Shown here: positions 1 to 8,613 of the stretch, piece by piece
Position numbering within the stretch: the first letter of the stretch is position 1
How the letters are laid out: each line of letters opens with the position of its first letter
Source of the DNA: Bacteriovoracaceae bacterium UBA7695
GTDB taxonomy: Bacteria > Bdellovibrionota > Bacteriovoracia > Bacteriovoracales > Bacteriovoracaceae
Direction of reading: 5' to 3'
NCBI GenBank assembly: GCA_002482685.1
Contig: DLGL01000121.1
Coordinates: 11,579 to 31,015, forward strand
DNA length: 19,437 nucleotides
Made by a program: the position numbers and the translations under genes
The notes under the pieces: generated by a model
What the model saw: only the letters and a program-made list of their open reading frames with translations
Databases searched by the model: none
Told to the model about the DNA's origin: nothing

Positions 1-1385
1 GCTTTTCTAAAAATATGGAACTCCCTTTTTTACTTAACAGTCCAGATTCTGAACGGGTGGATAAAATCACACTTAAAGTAAAAGATTTCTCGCTCGCTTC
101 TCCCTCACTTGATCAGTTTTATAAGAAGCTCACTCCTTACGATCCTTCACGGACTAATGGCCCTGCTGCACTGACATCCTCTGAAACAACTGACATGAAT
201 CTCCTTCAGTATCTTTTGTTTGCCTTTTTAGGAGGACTCATCCTGAATCTCATGCCGTGTGTGTTGCCCGTCATTTCACTGAAGCTCTTTAGCCTAATCC
301 GTCATCGCAACTACACCCAAAAGCAACTTTTAAAACATAACTTGAGTTACACAGCTGGCGTCATTACAACATTCATGGTGCTGGCCGGAGTGATTGTAGG
401 CCTCAAGGCAACAGGAGAAGTCGTTGGTTGGGGTTTCCAGCTTCAATCACCGACGTTTATCCTTCTCATGATGCTGGTTCTTTTTATTTTAAGTTTGAAT
501 CTCTTTGGTCTTTTTGAATTCATCACTCCTGGTGGATCAAAATTAGGTAATGCACAAACTGAAGAAGGTTTTATAGGGGATTTTTTCGGTGGAGTTTTAA
601 CCACAATTCTTTCCACTCCCTGCTCGGCTCCTTTTTTAGGCACGGCGCTGACCTTTGCTTTCACCACCAGTAGCTTCACCATTTTCCTGATGTTTTTCTT
701 TATTGGTATCGGACTGGCATTTCCATTTTTATTAACAGCAATTTTCCCTAAGAGTCTTTCACTTTTTCCAAGACCGGGTGCCTGGATGGAGAAGCTTAAG
801 TACTTCCTGGGACTGACGTTACTTGCAACGGTTGTCTGGCTCTACGATGTATTCGCTAATCTTGTAGATTATGAGGCTATAAGCTGGAGGCTCAATTTAC
901 TCTTAGCTCTATGGTTTTTCGCTTTCTTCTTCATGAAAAAAATCTCTCAGAATAAATTTCTTCAAAGCATGGCTTTTGTTCTGCCATTATTGATGACTGT
1001 TTTTGCCATTAAAAATCTGGAACTAAAACCCACGACTGCTTCGATGGTCACTAAAGAATCGGCGTGGAAACCCTGGTCGCAGGAAAAACTCACTGAACTG
1101 AAAGGCCAGATGGTATTTATGGATTTCACCGCTCAGTGGTGCCTGACATGCAAAGTGAATAAAAAATTAGTTCTGGAAACTGATGGTTTTAATGAACTGG
1201 CAAAAAAATACAATGTGACCTTACTTCGAGCGGACTGGACCAAGCGAGATGATAACATCACTCAGTATTTAAATAAGTACGGTGCCGTAGGAGTGCCTGC
1301 TTACTTTGTTCAAAAACCAGATGGTGAAATTTTATTTTTAGGTGAAACAATTACCCTGGGTAAAATTGAAGAATACTTAAATTAG
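1..1385 (+). CDS. dsbD: DsbD/ScsB-type thiol:disulfide interchange protein, 5' end cut by window edge
   Basis: This inner-membrane protein passes reducing equivalents from cytoplasmic thioredoxin to periplasmic disulfide proteins. The frame is open from base 3 to the stop, so the gene starts before the window; the first in-window ATG (15) lies inside what looks like the end of the periplasmic N-terminal domain. Counting from that Met, about eight hydrophobic helices span residues 62-335. They carry the two family cysteines, in NLMPCVLP (C82) and STPCSAP (C203). A C-terminal thioredoxin fold has the active site WCLTCK (C376/C379) and a cis-proline region at GVPAY (P428). All three redox elements of DsbD beta and gamma are therefore intact. 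The stop overlaps the convergent gpsA stop by 4 bases. Family assignment is secure; the choice between DsbD and ScsB needs the missing N-terminus. Confidence 0.9.
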   Translation, partial: FSKNMELPFLLNSPDSERVDKITLKVKDFSLASPSLDQFYKKLTPYDPSRTNGPAALTSSETTDMNLLQYLLFAFLGGLILNLMPCVLPVISLKLFSLIRHRNYTQKQLLKHNLSYTAGVITTFMVLAGVIVGLKATGEVVGWGFQLQSPTFILLMMLVLFILSLNLFGLFEFITPGGSKLGNAQTEEGFIGDFFGGVLTTILSTPCSAPFLGTALTFAFTTSSFTIFLMFFFIGIGLAFPFLLTAIFPKSLSLFPRPGAWMEKLKYFLGLTLLATVVWLYDVFANLVDYEAISWRLNLLLALWFFAFFFMKKISQNKFLQSMAFVLPLLMTVFAIKNLELKPTTASMVTKESAWKPWSQEKLTELKGQMVFMDFTAQWCLTCKVNKKLVLETDGFNELAKKYNVTLLRADWTKRDDNITQYLNKYGAVGVPAYFVQKPDGEILFLGETITLGKIEEYLN

Positions 1386-2413
1386 CCTTCATCTTCAAAC
1401 TTAGGTGGAAGCATCATCAGGGCCCCGACAACTTCTTTAGGATCGTGGTTCTGATAAAGTACCTGGTATAAACCCGTAAAGATCCTTGCATTGATATTCT
1501 TACTCTGGGCCAGCAAGTGAGCAGCCTTAGTTGTTTTATATCCTTCAACAACAGATTTTGAGTGAGCGATTATCTCTTCAGCTTTGCGCCCTTTGGCTAT
1601 TTCAATTCCAAATGACTTGTTTCTTGAAAGCTCACCCGTTGTTGTGAGAATGAGATCTCCCATTCCAGATGGCCCATAAAAGGTCTCCGGTCGCGCCCCG
1701 AAATAACTTCCAAACCTCAGCATCTCAACGATACCTCGGGTAATTAAGGCTGCCCTGGTATTGTGGTTATAACCCAGGCCTTCCATTATCCCACCAGCTA
1801 TCGCAATAACGTTTTTTAGAGATCCACCAAGAAGAACACCCTTAACATCGGTGGTTGGAAGAGCTTTGAAAAAATCTGTCCCTAACATATCACAGGCACT
1901 TAAGAGATTATCTTTATCCTCACCAGCAAGAGAGACGATTGTAATTTGTTTATCTAGAATTTCTTTAGCAAATGAAGGTCCGGATAAGTACATGAGCTGT
2001 TTTCGGTAAGCTTCAAAATGAGTGTGATAGATTTCATCCGGAAGTTTCAGTGTCTCGTGATCAATACCTTTGGCCAGACTTACCAGTGGAGCGCCGGAAT
2101 CCAGAAGTTTTTTTATCTGAGAAAAATTGGCCTTACAAAAATCATCAATGGCCGACATCGGAAGCCCCGAAATCACCATTTGAATGTCACCTTCCTGAAG
2201 AGTTTTAACCTCATCCCAACTCAACGCCGCTCTGAGGGACTTAGGAAGTTTCTGACCTGGAAGATAAGTTGTATTCTCTCCCCCATTAATTTCGTTATAG
2301 ATCTCTTCAGATCTAACCAGGATAATCACTCTTTCAAATTTTTGAGTGAGAACAAATCCAATCGAAGTGCCGAATGCACCGCCGGCCAATACCAGAGCTG
2401 TCTTGTATTTCAT
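1382..2413 (-). CDS. gpsA: Glycerol-3-phosphate dehydrogenase [NAD(P)+]
   Basis: This cytoplasmic enzyme reduces dihydroxyacetone phosphate to sn-glycerol 3-phosphate, the backbone of membrane phospholipids. It has 343 residues, the normal family length. Visible signatures are an N-terminal Rossmann loop AGGAFGTS (10-17), VSLAKGI (111-117, catalytic-site Lys), LSGPSFAKEI (143-152), GGSLKNVIAIAGGI (196-209, second conserved Lys), NTRAALITRG (218-227), GPSGMGDLILT (247-257) and a C-terminal VVEGYKTT. The first glycine of the usual GxGxxG dinucleotide loop is an alanine here (A10-G11-G12-A13-F14-G15). ATG 2413 is preceded by a good AGGAGA ribosome site. The DUF493-like gene lies 7 bases upstream on the same strand, so the two are probably co-transcribed. 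The 3' end overlaps dsbD tail-to-tail. Confidence 0.95.
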   Translation of the reverse strand: MKYKTALVLAGGAFGTSIGFVLTQKFERVIILVRSEEIYNEINGGENTTYLPGQKLPKSLRAALSWDEVKTLQEGDIQMVISGLPMSAIDDFCKANFSQIKKLLDSGAPLVSLAKGIDHETLKLPDEIYHTHFEAYRKQLMYLSGPSFAKEILDKQITIVSLAGEDKDNLLSACDMLGTDFFKALPTTDVKGVLLGGSLKNVIAIAGGIMEGLGYNHNTRAALITRGIVEMLRFGSYFGARPETFYGPSGMGDLILTTTGELSRNKSFGIEIAKGRKAEEIIAHSKSVVEGYKTTKAAHLLAQSKNINARIFTGLYQVLYQNHDPKEVVGALMMLPPKFEDEG

Positions 2414-2420
2414 TTCTCTC

Positions 2421-2684
2421 CTAAAGACTGATGATTCCTTTAACTGTACTCATTAGTTCGTACACATCCAGAACTTCTTGAGTACTTTTCATCAGTTTGC
2501 GGGCATTGACTGAAATATAGTTGCCTTGTTTACTAGGTGTTTCAGTGATGGTGAAGCCAGCAAGCTTATCAAGCACCTGGTTTTTCTCCGCGATTTTTAC
2601 AATAAATTTGAATTCATAGTAATCAGGCCACTGATAACTCTCCTCGAGTAATTCTCTGAATTTTTGAAGTTGTTGATTATCCAT
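2421..2684 (-). CDS. DUF493/YbeD-like small protein
   Basis: This 87-residue protein starts with MDNQQLQKFRELLEESYQWP. It is short and soluble, with a pattern (YYEFKFIVK, then a KxGNYISVNARKLMKSTQEVLDVYELM stretch that I give here only by its flanks, near residues 53-82) typical of the DUF493/YbeD family: a small alpha/beta domain of the ACT-like type whose biochemical role is poorly defined. The frame is open further upstream to 2825, but residues encoded before 2684 look non-family, and family members begin close to the PxxYxFK segment, so ATG 2684 is preferred. Its ribosome site is weak (an AAGAAAG-like stretch). It sits 7 bases upstream of gpsA and is probably the first gene of that pair. 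Family call is moderate; function is unknown. Confidence 0.7.
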   Translation of the reverse strand: MDNQQLQKFRELLEESYQWPDYYEFKFIVKIAEKNQVLDKLAGFTITETPSKQGNYISVNARKLMKSTQEVLDVYELMSTVKGIISL

Positions 2685-2844
2685 AATTTTTCGCTTTCTT
2701 GATAACCTTCTTTCTCCATAACCCCCTGATATGAGAGTACTGAGAAAGGATATCAAATAGTTATCTCCGATAGAGATGATTAAGTTTTCAGAGGAGAGCT
2801 GCCGATTCAGGTAGGGCAAGACCACTGAAGGTCGGGGGTTCCCT

Positions 2845-4944
2845 ATGATCCAGGTATGGATTCTTATCGTATGTATGATGGCATCAACTGCTTTCGCAGA
2901 AGAATTCAGTCACATCAAATTGCATCCTCAGTTTGAACAATATCTTAATCAGCCTAAATTGAAAAGTGCTTCTAAAATTTCTAAGTCGCTAGATTCAACA
3001 ACAGATAACTTTTCACAAAAGATGAGAACCACTTTTCTAGGATCTCAGACGGTCAACAAAGACTTCACTTCTCCCTTTCCGACTGATGGTGAAGAGTCCC
3101 CACTCTACGAAGAGATCCGCGCTCAGCTTGAAACCTCACACAGAGATATTGGTCTCAGGGAAGTTACCAACCTAGATTTTTTAAACCAACAATTTAATCT
3201 GGGATCTGAAAATTTCTCAGGCTTTAGTTGGCAGAAGCCCATGGGAGTTGTTCATGTTTTTGCTGACCGCCAGGTGATTCAAAATATTTTCGGAGACAAC
3301 TGGCTTATTACAGACACTTTCACTGTTGATGTTGAAGCCACTACTTTCTTACAAAGGGCCAATGAAGCAGGTGTCACTTCAATGAGTGATGCCGAAATTG
3401 GTGCCTTCGCAGGGACAACCTTTAAAAGAGTCTACACATACTACTCTTATGCCAATTCTTACGCAGAAGGTTTACGCGCTGACTTCTCAAAACTTTTCCT
3501 GCCTTTCACTAAACTCAATGTAAAAAGTGTCGCTAAGATGAGCGATGAAGAAATAGTCAAACGAGAGGATAACTGGACGGCCAGCGCAGGCGGGATGATT
3601 TCCACTCCTGCTTATTCAGGCTTCTCATTCTCAGCAGGTGTTCTCGCTCAGTTTGCTTATCAAAACATGGTCTCCATTCAGAATTTTACTGTTAGTGATG
3701 ATTCTACTGATAAGGTTCAGATTACAACTCGTGGAAAAACATCTACAAGTGTTGGCCTTAATATGAGTATTCAGGCGGAGTTTTTGAAGCTTCTTAAGCT
3801 CACCATCCTCAGCTATGATCTGACGTATGAATATGCTAAATCTAAAGAATTCACTCTTGGCATGACCTCATCGGAATGGAAACTTGCCAACGAAGATCAG
3901 TCTCAGTCTGCTGAATTGAAATCAATCCTTAATGGTTATGGAAAAATTAATTCCCTTGAACCCTACATCATAGCTTTAGATGAAAGAGAAGAGCGCAGTC
4001 TTCAGCAACGAGGTGCTCTCCTTATCTGGGGTCGTCTCGCAAAAAGTAAAACGGAACAAATTAAAGTCGTAAAAGACAACACTGTCAGGGTGTTTTTCAA
4101 AAGCTATGCTCAGAATATGAGAGTCGTTCAAAATATTTTCTCCCGACTATTTTCAGCTGTGGTCTACAGGATTCTTAAACTTCCTGTTGGTACTAAAAAT
4201 GCTGCTCTTTATAACCGCCAGGTTGATATGGAGTACGATGCTACACACCCTCAGGCAGCAAATCCTGAGGTGGCGCGCGTCGAAAGCTCAGAACTTTTTT
4301 CATTCTCGCTTAGTCAAAGCTATGAAGCCGCACGCACTGACCGATGGATTGATAAAAAATTTAAAAATGATCTTATCTGGTTTGTAGATTCATTCACCAC
4401 CCTGCCCAAAGATTACAAAGCGATTATTCGCTCCGAGCAACTAAAGGGTCCCATGCTGATTGAATCCAAATTGCTGGTTGAAAAGGCGGGCCTTAACTAC
4501 TTCCTCAATACATCTGAGAACCTGATTTTTGGCCAGGTTGCAAATGTTTGTGGCTCCAAACGTATGGGTGATTGGCAAAGGCCTGAAAAACGCAGGTATT
4601 TTCTCGGTCGACTCCAGGTAGGCGCTGAGCTATGTACTAAAAACATTGGAAAAAAATTTCTGGAGTTTAAAACTGATTACCTGGCCCATTCACAGAAGCC
4701 CTCGCTGGTTAAGTTTAAGGCTTTCCTGACAAAGTACTACAAGCAGTCCAGCAACATTGCTGACTTGTCTGCCCTCTTTGGAGCGGAGAATACCTTTATC
4801 CATGGCCAGCTCAAAGCAACCACTCCTGCAGGCAACGAGTTCGTTTTACCGTTTTCTTCTGGACAATTTCGCGGTCTGGGAGTTATTGATAACTACAAAC
4901 GTAGCAGTAGTTCCAGACAACCAGCCAGCATTTTAAGTGAGTAG
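2845..4944 (+). CDS. Large secreted protein of unknown family
   Basis: I do not recognise this 699-residue protein. It begins with a Sec signal peptide (MIQVWILIVCMMASTAFA, likely cut before EEF) that unusually lacks a positive charge ahead of the hydrophobic core. ATG 2845 is the only possible start: the frame is closed by TAG at 2812-2814 and no ATG, GTG or TTG lies between. A GAAGG (2827-2831) and a G-run (2834-2838) precede it. The mature chain is hydrophilic with no later membrane helix. A Gly/Ser/aromatic-rich stretch (residues 245-275) could be beta-structured. The mature part has only two cysteines, C569 and C597, which could form a disulfide in the periplasm or outside the cell. There is no lipobox. 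The next gene, tsaC, starts 2 bases after its stop, so the two share a transcript despite unrelated roles. Confidence 0.8.
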   Translation: MIQVWILIVCMMASTAFAEEFSHIKLHPQFEQYLNQPKLKSASKISKSLDSTTDNFSQKMRTTFLGSQTVNKDFTSPFPTDGEESPLYEEIRAQLETSHRDIGLREVTNLDFLNQQFNLGSENFSGFSWQKPMGVVHVFADRQVIQNIFGDNWLITDTFTVDVEATTFLQRANEAGVTSMSDAEIGAFAGTTFKRVYTYYSYANSYAEGLRADFSKLFLPFTKLNVKSVAKMSDEEIVKREDNWTASAGGMISTPAYSGFSFSAGVLAQFAYQNMVSIQNFTVSDDSTDKVQITTRGKTSTSVGLNMSIQAEFLKLLKLTILSYDLTYEYAKSKEFTLGMTSSEWKLANEDQSQSAELKSILNGYGKINSLEPYIIALDEREERSLQQRGALLIWGRLAKSKTEQIKVVKDNTVRVFFKSYAQNMRVVQNIFSRLFSAVVYRILKLPVGTKNAALYNRQVDMEYDATHPQAANPEVARVESSELFSFSLSQSYEAARTDRWIDKKFKNDLIWFVDSFTTLPKDYKAIIRSEQLKGPMLIESKLLVEKAGLNYFLNTSENLIFGQVANVCGSKRMGDWQRPEKRRYFLGRLQVGAELCTKNIGKKFLEFKTDYLAHSQKPSLVKFKAFLTKYYKQSSNIADLSALFGAENTFIHGQLKATTPAGNEFVLPFSSGQFRGLGVIDNYKRSSSSRQPASILSE

Positions 4945-4946
4945 AA

Positions 4947-5909
4947 TTGAAAACTGTAGATATCATAAAGGCCCGGGAAATTCTCCTCAAAGGTGATGTG
5001 GTAGCAATCCCCACGGAGACTGTTTACGGCCTGGCGGGCTGGATCCATTCTGAATCCGGACTACGCAAAATCTTCTCAACAAAAGAGCGTCCTTTTTTTG
5101 ATCCTTTAATTGTACATATTGAATCCATCGAGAAGGCACGCACACTCACTTCTGAGTGGACTGAAGTTCATCAGATTCTTGCTGAGGCTTGCTGGCCAGG
5201 TCCTCTTACCCTCATAGCCAAGAAACATTCTTCTATCAATCCATTGATTACTTCGGGACTTGATTCTGTCGGTCTACGTTGTCCCCAACATGACCTTACC
5301 TTAAAGCTTCTTGCGAGTATCGAAGGTGGTCTGGCCGCTCCGAGTGCTAATAAGTTTGGTAAAACTTCCCCCTCTCAAGCGTCACATGTTTATGATGAGT
5401 TTGGTGAAAGCGTATCTGTTCTTGATGGAGGCCCCTGTCAGGTAGGTATCGAATCTACTGTTGCGGGAATTGAGCAGTCGGCCGGAACAACGAAAGTTCT
5501 TATCTACAGGCCCGGGCACTACACCGCACAGGCCTTACAAAAGATTCTTGATCAACATAAAATTTCAGCTACCGTTGAATATGCAGAAAGTCCGGTAGCC
5601 CCGGGGCAATTAAAGCACCACTATATGCCCAATATACCTCTAGTGATCGCCTCTGCAGATTTTCATTTAGAAAAAGACCTCTCACAAATTGAGACTGAAC
5701 TCAAAACGACCTTTAAAAATCCTGTTCTCTGGAAGCTTTCTCAACAAGCTGCTCAAGCGAGTCGCGAACTCTACCAGGACCTGCGCCAGTTCTCTCAAAT
5801 GGGATATGATTTGATTGTTATAAAAAGAGATACTCTTCAAACTGGAGACGATTGGCTGGGGATTTGGAACCGCTTAGAGAAGGCCAAATCCCTTGAAATT
5901 AAAAACTAG
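4947..5909 (+). CDS. tsaC: L-threonylcarbamoyladenylate synthase (TsaC/Sua5, long form)
   Basis: This enzyme makes threonylcarbamoyl-AMP from threonine, bicarbonate and ATP for the t6A37 modification of ANN-decoding tRNAs. The YrdC domain is complete: PTETVYGLA (22-30), KERPFFDPL (46-54), WPGPLTLI (83-90), a SAN motif in APSANKFGKTSPS (131-143) and GIESTV (167-172). After the linker APGQLKHHYMP (218-228) there is a C-terminal Sua5 domain, so this is the roughly 320-residue Sua5 form, not the short TsaC. The start is TTG 4947: TGA at 4938 closes the frame upstream and the protein would otherwise lose its first conserved strand. AAGTGAG just upstream serves as ribosome site, and the start lies 2 bases after the previous stop. 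Its stop overlaps the convergent gene by CTAG. Confidence 0.93.
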   Translation: MKTVDIIKAREILLKGDVVAIPTETVYGLAGWIHSESGLRKIFSTKERPFFDPLIVHIESIEKARTLTSEWTEVHQILAEACWPGPLTLIAKKHSSINPLITSGLDSVGLRCPQHDLTLKLLASIEGGLAAPSANKFGKTSPSQASHVYDEFGESVSVLDGGPCQVGIESTVAGIEQSAGTTKVLIYRPGHYTAQALQKILDQHKISATVEYAESPVAPGQLKHHYMPNIPLVIASADFHLEKDLSQIETELKTTFKNPVLWKLSQQAAQASRELYQDLRQFSQMGYDLIVIKRDTLQTGDDWLGIWNRLEKAKSLEIKN

Positions 5910-6475
5910 TTATTAAATAATCCAATTTTCTTTAAGACAAACACAAACAACGTAAATCCAATGACCATTAGTAAAAATTTCCGGTAATTCGAAATCAATC
6001 TTACATAATCGTCCTGGGCCAGATCACCCTGAATGTGGTGCTGATCTAAAATCGCGATCACTCTTTCCGCCGTATTATCAGCGATTACAAAAACATCCCC
6101 ACTCTTTGAGTGAATAGAGATGGCCTTGTTGGGATGAAGAAGCTTGTATGTTTTAATATCTGAATAAAGAACTGCTTTATTAAAAAATGGTAGTCCGCGG
6201 TTATAGATAAACCCTTTTTCGCAAAACTTAACTCCCCTGATGAAGCTATAATAAATGGCCGGTATGAGAATAAGACAAAAGAAAGTTATTAACTCTGCAG
6301 GGTAGCGGTAATGATAATTGAAGACATCCAGAATTTTAAACCGACCACCGGCCTGAAAATTTTCATAGGTAAAAGTATCAAGATAGAAGTCATTGAGAAA
6401 AAAAACAACAATGGCAAAGATCCCCAAACGGAAGATATTAACCATCGAGGTCTTATAAAGTTTTTTTCCTAACAT
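5906..6475 (-). CDS. Three-helix membrane protein with a central PH-like soluble segment
   Basis: No confident family is recognised for this 189-residue protein. Hydrophobic helices lie at about residues 12-30, 58-77 and 165-184. Between the second and third is a roughly 85-residue soluble beta-rich segment (VKFCEKGFIYNRGLPFF through SGDVFVIADN) that resembles the small PH-like domains of bacterial membrane proteins in its alternation, but this is inference only. It is the last gene of the kdsB-pyrG-kdsC operon; its ATG shares one base with the kdsC stop (TAATG), with GAGGA 6 bases ahead, so translation is probably coupled. In many genomes the gene after kdsC is lptC, but LptC is a single-helix protein with a periplasmic beta-jellyroll, which this is not. 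The stop overlaps tsaC tail-to-tail. Confidence 0.75.
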   Translation of the reverse strand: MLGKKLYKTSMVNIFRLGIFAIVVFFLNDFYLDTFTYENFQAGGRFKILDVFNYHYRYPAELITFFCLILIPAIYYSFIRGVKFCEKGFIYNRGLPFFNKAVLYSDIKTYKLLHPNKAISIHSKSGDVFVIADNTAERVIAILDQHHIQGDLAQDDYVRLISNYRKFLLMVIGFTLFVFVLKKIGLFNN

Positions 6476-7011
6476 TAAAAGTCCTCATTTTCCGGATGAA
6501 TATTTTGCGCGTAACGAATAAGATCCATAACCTCTCTGGCACATCCCTTACCACTTTCTCTGACAGTCACGTAATCTACGATCTCTTTGACTTCTTCGCA
6601 GGTATTAGGAACAGTAGCAGAGAACCCGGCTTTTTTTAGCAGAGGAATATCAAATAATTCATCTCCCATGTAGAGGACTTCTTCGGGGGAAACATTATAT
6701 TTTTTTAATAGATCCAAAAATGCTGCTCTCTTGTCCTCATTACCAGCATAACAAAAGTTCAGACCCAACTGCTCAGTCCGGCGTGTGACAGAAACACTAT
6801 TGCCACCGGTGATGACTCCTACTTTTAGGCCAGCCTTCATGAGGACTTTCATTCCGTAGCCATCATAGATGCAAAAAGTGCGGTTAAATCCAACTTCTTC
6901 ACTGGCCCACCAGACATGAGAATCGGTCAGGATCCCATCCAGATCAAAGGCCACTACTTTGATTTTTTTTAGTTTTTCTTCAAGGCGTTTGGCCACTAAT
7001 TTAAGACTCAT
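6475..7011 (-). CDS. kdsC: 3-deoxy-D-manno-octulosonate 8-phosphate phosphatase (HAD family)
   Basis: KdsC removes the phosphate from Kdo-8-phosphate to give Kdo for LPS inner core. The 178-residue length fits the C0-type HAD subfamily, which lacks a cap. Motif I is DLDGILTD (23-30; nucleophile D23, acid/base D25), motif II is VITGG (66-70), motif III is the Lys in NEDKR (K94) and motif IV is GDELFD (116-121). The C-terminal RESGKGCARE (151-160) matches the conserved tail that reaches into a neighbouring active site in KdsC tetramers. AAAGGAA gives a good ribosome site. It lies 9 bases after the pyrG stop and overlaps the next gene by one base. The operon partner kdsB supports the KdsC call over another small HAD phosphatase. 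Confidence 0.9.
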   Translation of the reverse strand: MSLKLVAKRLEEKLKKIKVVAFDLDGILTDSHVWWASEEVGFNRTFCIYDGYGMKVLMKAGLKVGVITGGNSVSVTRRTEQLGLNFCYAGNEDKRAAFLDLLKKYNVSPEEVLYMGDELFDIPLLKKAGFSATVPNTCEEVKEIVDYVTVRESGKGCAREVMDLIRYAQNIHPENEDF

Positions 7012-7020
7012 AAAATTCCT

Positions 7021-8613
7021 TTAAAGTTTACCACTGGCCTTCACAAATGATGCGAAAAGTGGATGCGGTTTAAATGGGCGGGACTTAAATTCTGGGTGAT
7101 ACTGACAAGCGATGAAATGAGGATGATCCTTGAGTTCCACAACTTCTACCAGATTTAACTTCGGGTTAAGGCCAGAGACGATCAAACCCTTATCTGTCAG
7201 TTTACTAAGATACTCGTTGTTAACCTCTAAACGATGGCGGTGCCGTTCCGAGATTATAGAATGACCATAAATTTTATGGGCAAGTGTCCCTGGTTTTAAA
7301 TCACAATCATAGGCCCCAAGACGCATACTTCCGCCCTTAGATCCATCTTTCGTTTGTCCGTGCATATAATGAACGACAAAATCGCCGCTATCCTTAAACT
7401 CCATCGATGTAGCGTCCTTGATGCCAACAATGTGCCTGGCAAATTCAATGATCGCCAATTGAAGTCCAAGACAAATACCGAAGAACGGAACTTTATTTTC
7501 CCGGGCAAACTGAATCGCCTTGATTTTCCCTTCTGTCCCACGGGCACCAAAGCCTCCCGGAATAAGAATACCATCCACTTGTTTAAGAAGATCAGTATTT
7601 GCACCTTTCTCAAGATCTTCTGCATCGATATAAGTAAGATTTAACTTCACCTGATTCTCAATCGCTGCATGTCTCAAAGCTTCATCCAGAGATTTGTATG
7701 ATTCAATAAGCTCTGTATATTTGCCTACGACTCCGATATTCACTGTCTTAAGCGGATTCTCGGCGTTGAATATAACTTTGGTTATTTCATCCATGCGGGG
7801 CTCTGTGGCCCACATCCCAAGAAGTTCAGTGATGCGTTTATCCAGTCCCTGTTCATGAAAAGAGCGAGGAACTTTATAAATCAAATCCAGGTCAATCGAT
7901 TTAAAAACATTCTTTTTAGGAACGTTACAAAAAAGAGAAATCTTATCGAGAATTGATTCATCAATATCTCTATCAGCCCGACAAATAATAATTTGTGGAA
8001 ACAAACCAATACCGCGGAGTTCTTTAACCGAGTGCTGAGCAGGTTTAGATTTTAACTCTCCAGCTGCTGCGACATAGGGAACTAAAACCAAATGAATAAA
8101 GATGACATTTTCTTGTCCAACATCCAAAGCGAACTGCCGGATGGCTTCCATATACGGAAGTGACTCGATATCCCCTACAGTTCCACCTACTTCTCCGATT
8201 AGAAGATCACATTTTTCGGCTGCCAGGTGAATCCGGCGCTTAATTTCATCTGTAATATGAGGAACCACCTGCACAGTTTTCCCCAGGTATTTTCCTTCAC
8301 GCTCATTTTCTATCACCTGAAGATAAACTTTACCGGTTGTGAAGTTATTCTCACGGGACAATGTGAGAGTTGTGAAACGCTCGTAGTGCCCAAGATCGAG
8401 ATCTGTCTCACCACCGTCGTCAGTTACAAAAACTTCACCATGCTGGATGGGACTCATCGTTCCCGGATCAACGTTGATGTAGGGATCCATCTTCAGCATG
8501 TTAATTTTAATTCCACGACGCTCAAGCAAGCATCCTATGCTGGCCGCGGCCAACCCCTTCCCCAGGGAACTAGTTACTCCGCCCGTAATAAAAATATATT
8601 TCTTCTGACCCAC
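7021..8613 (-). CDS. pyrG: CTP synthase
   Basis: PyrG converts UTP, ATP and glutamine to CTP in the cytoplasm. All landmarks are present in 530 residues: amidoligase P-loop GGVTSSLGKG (11-20), DPYINVDPGTMSPIQHGEVF (43-62), DDGGETDLDLGHYERF (65-80) and EVGGTVGDIES (141-151). The glutamine amidotransferase domain has GGFGARG (353-359), nucleophile C381 in GICLGLQ, and H506/E508 in QYHPEFKSRP. The start is GTG 8613, which shares one base with the kdsB stop (TAGTG) and is preceded at 7 bases by AAGGAG, so a strong ribosome site backs the non-ATG start. Placement between kdsB and kdsC makes sense because KdsB uses CTP to activate Kdo. Confidence 0.97.
   Translation of the reverse strand: MGQKKYIFITGGVTSSLGKGLAAASIGCLLERRGIKINMLKMDPYINVDPGTMSPIQHGEVFVTDDGGETDLDLGHYERFTTLTLSRENNFTTGKVYLQVIENEREGKYLGKTVQVVPHITDEIKRRIHLAAEKCDLLIGEVGGTVGDIESLPYMEAIRQFALDVGQENVIFIHLVLVPYVAAAGELKSKPAQHSVKELRGIGLFPQIIICRADRDIDESILDKISLFCNVPKKNVFKSIDLDLIYKVPRSFHEQGLDKRITELLGMWATEPRMDEITKVIFNAENPLKTVNIGVVGKYTELIESYKSLDEALRHAAIENQVKLNLTYIDAEDLEKGANTDLLKQVDGILIPGGFGARGTEGKIKAIQFARENKVPFFGICLGLQLAIIEFARHIVGIKDATSMEFKDSGDFVVHYMHGQTKDGSKGGSMRLGAYDCDLKPGTLAHKIYGHSIISERHRHRLEVNNEYLSKLTDKGLIVSGLNPKLNLVEVVELKDHPHFIACQYHPEFKSRPFKPHPLFASFVKASGKL

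Noticed and set aside
2018..2431. Plus-strand 137-codon frame opposite gpsA
   Set aside because: Shadow of gpsA; no ribosome site, signal peptide or domain.
2726..2756. TTGATA with possible -10 boxes on the minus strand upstream of the DUF493-like gene
   Set aside because: At 17-18 base spacing the -10 candidates are poor; only a 19-base spacing gives a partial match.
2685..2825. 47-codon upstream extension of the DUF493-like gene
   Set aside because: The upstream residues do not look like the family, which begins close to the conserved YYEFKF region; ATG 2684 fits the length.
2845..4944. Reading the 699-residue protein as a perforin-like toxin
   Set aside because: Only a loose Gly/Ser/aromatic stretch suggested it; no perforin signature motif could be identified.
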